Assembly (NCBI GenBank): GCA_031549885.1
Contig: JAVBPD010000155.1
Location: 1 to 10,624 of the forward strand
Length of the DNA stretch: 10,624 nt
Source: WQUF01 sp031549885
GTDB taxonomy: Bacteria; Bacillota; Clostridia; Clostridiales; Clostridiaceae
Direction: 5' to 3'
The number at the start of each line of letters is the position of its first letter. The stretch's first letter is position 1. The position numbers and the translations under genes were made by a program. Under the pieces are notes generated by a model, which ran no database searches, was not told the DNA's origin, and worked only from the letters and a program-made list of their open reading frames with translations. This document shows, piece by piece, positions 6,495-10,624 of this stretch.

Positions 6495-8363
6495 TTTAAA
6501 AAGAATAAAAAAAATGTAACATATGAATATGATAAAAAATTTTTATATAAGATTCAGCCCCAAGGTGGTATGTCATTTGATGAAAGGTATATAAAAAAAG
6601 GAGATGGTTATGAATCTTGTATTTTTGTTTATGAATATCCATCAGAGGTAAATGAATTTTGGCTTTATAATCTACTTGCAATGAAGGATGTAATAACTAC
6701 TCTTGATGTTATATCATCTGATAGGGGTCAAGATATTCAAGATATAAATAAAAGTCTTCTTGAACAGAAAATGAGGTTTGTATATGAGAAGGACCACATT
6801 TCTAAAGTAGATGCTGAAGAAATTCATAATTCGCTTGAGAAATTGTATCGAGATGTAAGCCAAAATGGTGAAGTGATTAAGTACATAAGGCTAAGAATAT
6901 TCATATATGCTAAAACCATTTTAGAGATTGAAACTAAAGTTAAAAACGTTATGGAAAATTTAGAGGGGTTTGGATGTAAGGGTACTGTTTTATTAAATGA
7001 ATGCGAATTTGAGTGGAAATCTTTGTTTTTAAACTATAAAGATCAGTGGAATTATGACAAAAGAGATGGTACAGGCCTCCCTTCAGAGACTTTAGGAGCA
7101 GGTTTTCCATTTAATTTTGCAAAACTTCACGACCCTTTAGGCACATTTTATGGTAAAACAGATACAGGTGGAAATGTTATTTTTGATTTATTTTATAAGG
7201 ATTCCATAAGAAAACATTATAATGCAGTGATATTAGGGCTTATGGGAGCAGGTAAATCAAGTTTATTAAAAAAGGTTTTAGTAGATAACGCTACCAGAGG
7301 AAATTTAATAAGAGGGTTTGATATAACAGGGGAATTTAAAGATTTAATATTAGCTTTAGGAGGAAAATATGTCTCTCTTGATGGAACTGACGGAGTAATA
7401 AATCCTCTTGAAATATTTAAAACATCTGAGGATGAATATTTGTGCTTTTCTCAACATATTTCAAAGGTAAGTACCTTTTATCAATTTTTAAGCAATGATT
7501 TAATTGATGAAGACAAAGATCAATTTGAAATTCTTTTAAGACAGCTATATTCTGAAAAAGGATTAATTCCTAAAAAAGATGAAATAGTAACTGGGCTTTC
7601 GCCTGAAAAATACCCTGTACTTTCTGATTTTTTAAAGCTTGTTCAAAGAGAATTATATAAAGATAAAGATAATTCTGAATCTAGAGTAATAAGGCTTGAA
7701 AGAATTGAGCTTAAAATTAGGAATTTAATTGATAATTATGGGTATTTATTTGATAAGCATTCATCAATAAGCAATATTTTAGAAGAAAAGATTTTATTTT
7801 TTTCAATAAGAAATTTAACTTCTCTTAAAAAGGAAATTTTCAATGCAGAGCTTTTCAGTGCTTTAAGTTTATTTTGGGATGATCTTTTAAAAAAGGGAGC
7901 AAGGCAAAAGAATTTATTTGAATCAAGCCCACTTGATTGGAATGATGTAGAAAGATATATGATAATAATCGATGAAGCATCTAAGATAATAAACACTAAC
8001 AATTTAATGGCTGTAGAATATATTTCTAATTTTGCAAGGGAGGCTAGAAAATATTTTGGAAGCATTATATTTGCTATGCATTCTATAAGGGATTGCGTTT
8101 CTGATGGTTCTACAAGCGAAGCTGTTAATATGATAAAGACTTTATTTGAATTAACTCAATATAAATTTATACTTCAACAGGACTCAAATACTTTAGGTAT
8201 TTTAAAAAATGTGTTTAAGTATCAGCTTAGTGACAATGAATTAAACACTATTCCTCAATTAAGACAAGGTCAATGTGTTTTATCAATAAGCGGTGGAAAT
8301 AATATAAAATTTGATATTTTCTTATCCGAAAAGGAAAGAGCTCTTTTTAAAGGAGGGGCTTAA
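6492..8363 (+). CDS. trsE: VirB4/TrsE-type conjugation ATPase, probable AUU start
   Basis: This ATPase powers the type IV secretion channel from the cytoplasmic membrane. I put the start at ATT 6492: GGGGGA (6480-6485) lies 6 bases upstream, and the codons that follow (FKKNKKNVTYEYDKKFLYKIQPQGG) contain the conserved IQPQGG motif of TrsE/TraE proteins. The first ATG, 6570, comes after that motif and has its only Shine-Dalgarno-like sequence one base away, too close. From 6492 the protein has 623 residues. The KGDGYESCI.VYEYP...FWL region opens the family domain; Walker A is GLMGAGKSS (249-257); Walker B is MIIIDEAS (490-497; D494, E495). The segment after Walker A (RGFDITGEFKDLILALGGKYVSLDGTDGVINPLEIF) is typical of VirB4. 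The downstream lysozyme gene begins immediately after its stop. Confidence 0.85.
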   Translation: MFKKNKKNVTYEYDKKFLYKIQPQGGMSFDERYIKKGDGYESCIFVYEYPSEVNEFWLYNLLAMKDVITTLDVISSDRGQDIQDINKSLLEQKMRFVYEKDHISKVDAEEIHNSLEKLYRDVSQNGEVIKYIRLRIFIYAKTILEIETKVKNVMENLEGFGCKGTVLLNECEFEWKSLFLNYKDQWNYDKRDGTGLPSETLGAGFPFNFAKLHDPLGTFYGKTDTGGNVIFDLFYKDSIRKHYNAVILGLMGAGKSSLLKKVLVDNATRGNLIRGFDITGEFKDLILALGGKYVSLDGTDGVINPLEIFKTSEDEYLCFSQHISKVSTFYQFLSNDLIDEDKDQFEILLRQLYSEKGLIPKKDEIVTGLSPEKYPVLSDFLKLVQRELYKDKDNSESRVIRLERIELKIRNLIDNYGYLFDKHSSISNILEEKILFFSIRNLTSLKKEIFNAELFSALSLFWDDLLKKGARQKNLFESSPLDWNDVERYMIIIDEASKIINTNNLMAVEYISNFAREARKYFGSIIFAMHSIRDCVSDGSTSEAVNMIKTLFELTQYKFILQQDSNTLGILKNVFKYQLSDNELNTIPQLRQGQCVLSISGGNNIKFDIFLSEKERALFKGGA

Positions 8364-8903
8364 ATGAAAAAACTAATATTTATTTTAGGAGCAGGTTCTG
8401 TAGCATTTTTCTTATTCTTTATTCTATTTACGCCATTATGCTTCACAATTATGAACAATACAAAGCTCCAAAGCAAAAGTATAACTTCAAAAAATATTAG
8501 TTTAAGCAAAGAAGTATTGAGATGGAGGCCTATTGTAGAAGAATATGCCTTTAAAAATAATATGGAAGATTATGTGGATTTGATTTTAGCTGTTATGATG
8601 CAAGAATCAGGAGGTAGAGGGCTTGATGTAATGCAGTCATCTGAAGGTGGCTTTAACACTAGGTATTCAAAAGCTCCAAATAGCATAATTGACCCTATTT
8701 ATTCCATTGAATGTGGGATTAAAGAATTAAAGCAATGCTTGATTATGACTGGTGTAAAGAATATAGGGGACATTGAAAATATTAAGCTTGCTCTGCAAGG
8801 GTATAACTTTGGTCCAGGATATATTGAATATGCTAAAAAAGATGGAGGCTATTCGCAAAAAAGTGCTGAAACTTTTAGCATTATGATGGCTAAAAAAATG
8901 GGT
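8364..8903 (+). pseudogene. VirB1-like membrane-anchored lysozyme, 5' exon interrupted by the IStron
   Basis: This gene would locally cut peptidoglycan for the conjugation channel. AAAGGAGGGG (8349-8358) precedes the ATG. Residues 4-29 form a membrane anchor. A lysozyme-like (CwlT/TcpG-type) domain follows, with catalytic-type glutamate E81 in MMQESGG, then YSIECGIKELK and the ALQGYNFGPGYI motif (143-153). The family-like sequence runs to about G180 (codon 8901-8903). After it the frame continues only to a stop at 8967-8969, and those codons coincide with the intron-like left end of the IStron, so they are foreign. CwlT and TcpG proteins usually continue with an NlpC/P60 endopeptidase domain, which would lie beyond the element. 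If the intron splices, the gene is functional; if not, the product is a 201-residue protein with a foreign tail. Confidence 0.75.
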
Positions 8904-9395
8904 AACAAAACTGTTACAAATGTGTATAGAAGTATAAATTTCAAACAGAGTACCCTTCGTATATCGTAAGATGTGCGAACTCCACGTTAATTGCTTTTAA
9001 CTCCTAAAGCCTTACGACCAAAGCGGAATGGGAAACCATAGACGTAAAGGTGCGAAAGCAGAAAAAACAGTAAGGATGGACTATGCTGAAATAAAATCAC
9101 TAAGTGTCGCATGATAATTTATAATTATTGTGACTATGCGAAAACGGTGGCGCTAAGGTCTTTAAATAATGGATGTTTAGCAGCGAACACTCTAAGGGCT
9201 AAAGCCTATGAGTAACGTTCAACGACTATCTCCTTGAGGGAGAGTAAAACCCTAAGCTAATGAGGGAAGAAAAATGTGGCTCTTATATTAATAAGATGAA
9301 GAAATAGTCTGCGCTCATGTGAAAGCATGAGAGGTCTACTCGAAAGAGAAAGACTGCATTAGAAGTTGCGCTCTAGTGTGAACAAGAAAAATATA
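8900..9395 (+). ncRNA. Group I self-splicing intron core (5' part of the IStron)
   Basis: The clearest signature is the pair of conserved core elements: GTTCAACGACTATC (9217-9230, element R) and AAGAAATAGTCTG (9299-9311, element S). Their GACTAT (9224-9229) and ATAGTC (9304-9309) form a perfect 6-bp P7, the guanosine-binding helix. Other helices: TCGTAAG (8964-8970) with CTTACGA (9011-9017); TCGCAT (9107-9112) with ATGCGA (9136-9141); GCTAA with TTAGC (about 9152-9182); a hairpin CTCATGT-GAAA-GCATGAG (9314-9331); and further GAAA tetraloops near 9054 and 9341. No ORF crosses this part. As in other IStrons, the 3' splice site would lie at the far end of the element, past tnpB. Start and end are approximate. 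Confidence 0.75.
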
Positions 9396-9418
9396 TACAA
9401 GTAATAAAATATAGATAT

Positions 9419-9464
9419 ACCTCTTTTTATATGATAATATAGTTGTTATTACACAAAGAGAGGT
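9419..9464 (+). promoter_or_regulatory. Hairpin masking the ribosome site of the tnpA remnant
   Basis: ACCTCTTTTT (9419-9428) can pair with AAAGAGAGGT (9455-9464): ten pairs including one T-G wobble, loop of 26 bases. The right arm is the Shine-Dalgarno sequence for the ATG at 9472. IS200 is known to hide its transposase ribosome site in a hairpin to avoid activation by outside transcripts; this may serve the same end. Confidence 0.55.
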
Positions 9465-9471
9465 GGTACAA

Positions 9472-9522
9472 ATGGAGTTATTATCCATAGAAAAATTTGC
9501 TAAATGGTTTGAAAAACAATGA
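9472..9522 (+). pseudogene. 16-codon remnant of an IS607-type transposase gene (tnpA)
   Basis: GAGAGGTGG lies just upstream, so the start is well supported. The peptide is MELLSIEKFAKWFEKQ. Its first part is like the N-terminus of IS607-type serine recombinase TnpA, where a MerR-like helix-turn-helix begins with M.LLSI..FAK. The full protein has about 200 residues. The stop TGA overlaps the tnpB start as ATGA, the usual tnpA-tnpB junction. The simplest reading is an in-frame internal deletion joining the two ends of tnpA. It may still act as a leader that loads ribosomes onto tnpB. Confidence 0.5.
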
Positions 9523-10624
9523 TAACAGGAACAAGAATAAGACTAAAACCAACCAAAGAACAAGAGGTACTTTTTTTAAAGTCTGCAGGATGTGCTAGAT
9601 GGGCATATAATTATTTTTTAGCTGAAAGCGAGAGAATCTTTAAAGAAGAGCATCTCACAGTTAAAGAGGGTGACATTCGTAAAATAATCAACAATGAATT
9701 AAAGCCAAGCACACATACATGGCTTAAAGAAGTGGGAAGTAATGTTATGAAACAAGGTGTAAAAGACGCTAATACAGCTAGACAGTGTTGGTTCGATGGC
9801 ATTTCTGATAAGCCAAGGTTCAAAAGCAGACATAAAAGTAAGATTAGTTTTTATGTAAATTATGAAAGTTTAAAACGGACAAAAGATGGTTTTAGAGGAG
9901 AAAAGATTGGCAGAGTAAAAACTTGTGAAGCATTACCTAAACTTAAAGGCAATGACAACTACTCAAATCCACGTATTTCATTTGATGGACGCAATTGGTT
10001 CTTGTCTATTGGATATGAAAAGGACTTTGAAGAATTTGATACTACAGATAAAAGTTTAGGAATTGATATTGGAATTAAAAATTTAGCTGTTTGTTCAGAT
10101 GGTGAGTATAAAAAGAACATCAACAAGACAAAAGAAGTTAAACGCCTTGAAAAAAAGCTAAAAAAAGAGCAGAGAAAACTTTCCCGAAAACTTGAAGCAA
10201 ACACTGAGTTTTATACAAAAGATAGAAAGCCAATCTATAAAAAACCATTAAAGGATATGAAAAATATCCAAAAACAAAATAAGGAAATCGGTGGTTTACA
10301 TAAAAGACTAAATGATATCCGAACAAATCATTTGCATCAAACCAGTAACGAGATTGTGAAAACCAAACCATCTCGAATTGTAATGGAGCATTTGAATGTA
10401 AGAGGTATGATGAAGAATAAACATTTAGCTAAATCAATATCTAATCAAAAATTATATGAATTTAAAAGGCAAATTAAGTATAAATGTGAAAAGTATGGTA
10501 TTGAATTTGTTGAAGCTGATAGATGGTTTCCTTCATCAAAAACTTGTTCTTGTTGTGGTGAAATAAAATCCGATTTAAAACTTAAAGAAAGAATTTTTAT
10601 GTGCAGGTGTGGATTTAAACTTAA
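9519..10624 (+). CDS. tnpB: TnpB RNA-guided nuclease of the IStron (runs off window end)
   Basis: The frame starts at ATG 9519 and stays open to the end of the window (368 full codons), so the lack of a stop is due to the window edge. The N-terminus MITGTRIRLKPTKEQE is the usual TnpB wedge start. The RuvC-I motif is LGIDIGIKNLAV with D183; RuvC-II is RIVMEHLNV with E290; the zinc finger has C343 and C346 (TCSCCG) and C362 and C364 (CRC). The third RuvC aspartate should come shortly after the end. A lysine-rich helical stretch lies at about 200-275. TnpB uses the omega RNA from the element's 3' end to cut DNA at the empty donor site, which favours element retention. All visible catalytic residues are intact. 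Expression probably depends on translation from the overlapping tnpA remnant. Confidence 0.9.
   Translation, partial: MITGTRIRLKPTKEQEVLFLKSAGCARWAYNYFLAESERIFKEEHLTVKEGDIRKIINNELKPSTHTWLKEVGSNVMKQGVKDANTARQCWFDGISDKPRFKSRHKSKISFYVNYESLKRTKDGFRGEKIGRVKTCEALPKLKGNDNYSNPRISFDGRNWFLSIGYEKDFEEFDTTDKSLGIDIGIKNLAVCSDGEYKKNINKTKEVKRLEKKLKKEQRKLSRKLEANTEFYTKDRKPIYKKPLKDMKNIQKQNKEIGGLHKRLNDIRTNHLHQTSNEIVKTKPSRIVMEHLNVRGMMKNKHLAKSISNQKLYEFKRQIKYKCEKYGIEFVEADRWFPSSKTCSCCGEIKSDLKLKERIFMCRCGFKL

Larger units (their letters stand above)
8900..10624 (+). mobile_element. IStron (group I intron plus tnpB), IS607-like, right end outside window
   Basis: IStrons are clostridial elements (CdISt1 in C. difficile is the prototype) combining a group I intron with an IS605- or IS607-type transposon, so that the insertion can be removed from mRNA by self-splicing. 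Here a group I core (about 8950-9395) is followed by a truncated transposase start and tnpB, inside the lysozyme gene. The left boundary is placed where lysozyme homology ends, at ATGGGT (8898-8903); IS607 elements target GG dinucleotides, which fits. The exact nucleotide is uncertain by several bases. The right end, omega RNA and 3' exon are not in the window. Confidence 0.75.

Noticed and set aside
6456..6570. Frameshift breaking a single virB4 gene
   Set aside because: The TrsD-like product ends naturally, a new ribosome site follows, and the two-gene arrangement is known in pSK41/pGO1-like tra regions.
8904..8969. C-terminal 21 residues of the lysozyme ORF as native sequence
   Set aside because: They do not resemble the family and coincide with the start of the intron-like element.
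8960..9395. Group II intron
   Set aside because: The conserved elements are the R, S and P7 of group I introns, there is no reverse transcriptase, and tnpB follows as in IStrons.
9611..10371. Minus-strand ORFs antisense to tnpB
   Set aside because: They lie entirely within the strongly supported tnpB frame and have no recognisable features.

Overview
The window is very AT-rich with clostridial-style Shine-Dalgarno sites (AGGAGG, GGGGAGG), so the likely host is Clostridium or a close relative. The core content is a conjugative element (plasmid or ICE; the window does not decide which). This rests on gene order and motifs read by eye, without database searches.

Left part (1-2000): accessory and decayed DNA. 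A two-gene nucleotidyltransferase module (452-1419) looks like a toxin-antitoxin pair. Its first gene is visibly richer in G+C than everything around it. Behind it lie a remnant of a YhcG/DUF1016-type nuclease gene (1536-1670), an unassigned ORF remnant, and a strong hairpin terminator (1841-1893).

Control region (1998-2617): a small helix-turn-helix-like gene on the minus strand faces the transfer operon across about 400 bp. This gap holds a perfect 10-bp palindrome overlapping promoter-like sequence (2314-2336) and a large nested hairpin (2392-2465).

Transfer operon (2618-8903, plus strand): small leader ORF; FtsK/TcpA-type coupling ATPase; VirB2-like small membrane protein; VirB6-like polytopic protein; VirB3/TcpE-like DUF5592-type protein; TrsD-type protein; TrsE/VirB4 ATPase; VirB1-like membrane-anchored lysozyme. 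Together they form most of a Gram-positive type IV secretion channel: the coupling protein delivers DNA, VirB4 powers the channel, VirB2/B3/B6 homologs build the membrane part, and the lysozyme opens peptidoglycan. VirB4 is divided into TrsD and TrsE, as in pSK41/pGO1-type tra regions. The trsE gene has no usual start codon at its ribosome site and appears to start at AUU. A hairpin followed by a T tract between the VirB2-like and VirB6-like genes may reduce downstream expression. No relaxase is visible.

Right end (about 8900-10624): the lysozyme gene is interrupted by an IStron, a mobile element whose left end is a group I intron and which carries tnpB. The intron core is recognisable from its R and S elements and a 6-bp P7. 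TnpB has RuvC-I, RuvC-II and a zinc finger, and runs off the window end. The transposase gene tnpA is reduced to a 16-codon peptide whose ribosome site can be locked in a hairpin. Splicing could restore the lysozyme mRNA. The right end of the IStron, its omega RNA and the 3' exon lie beyond the window.
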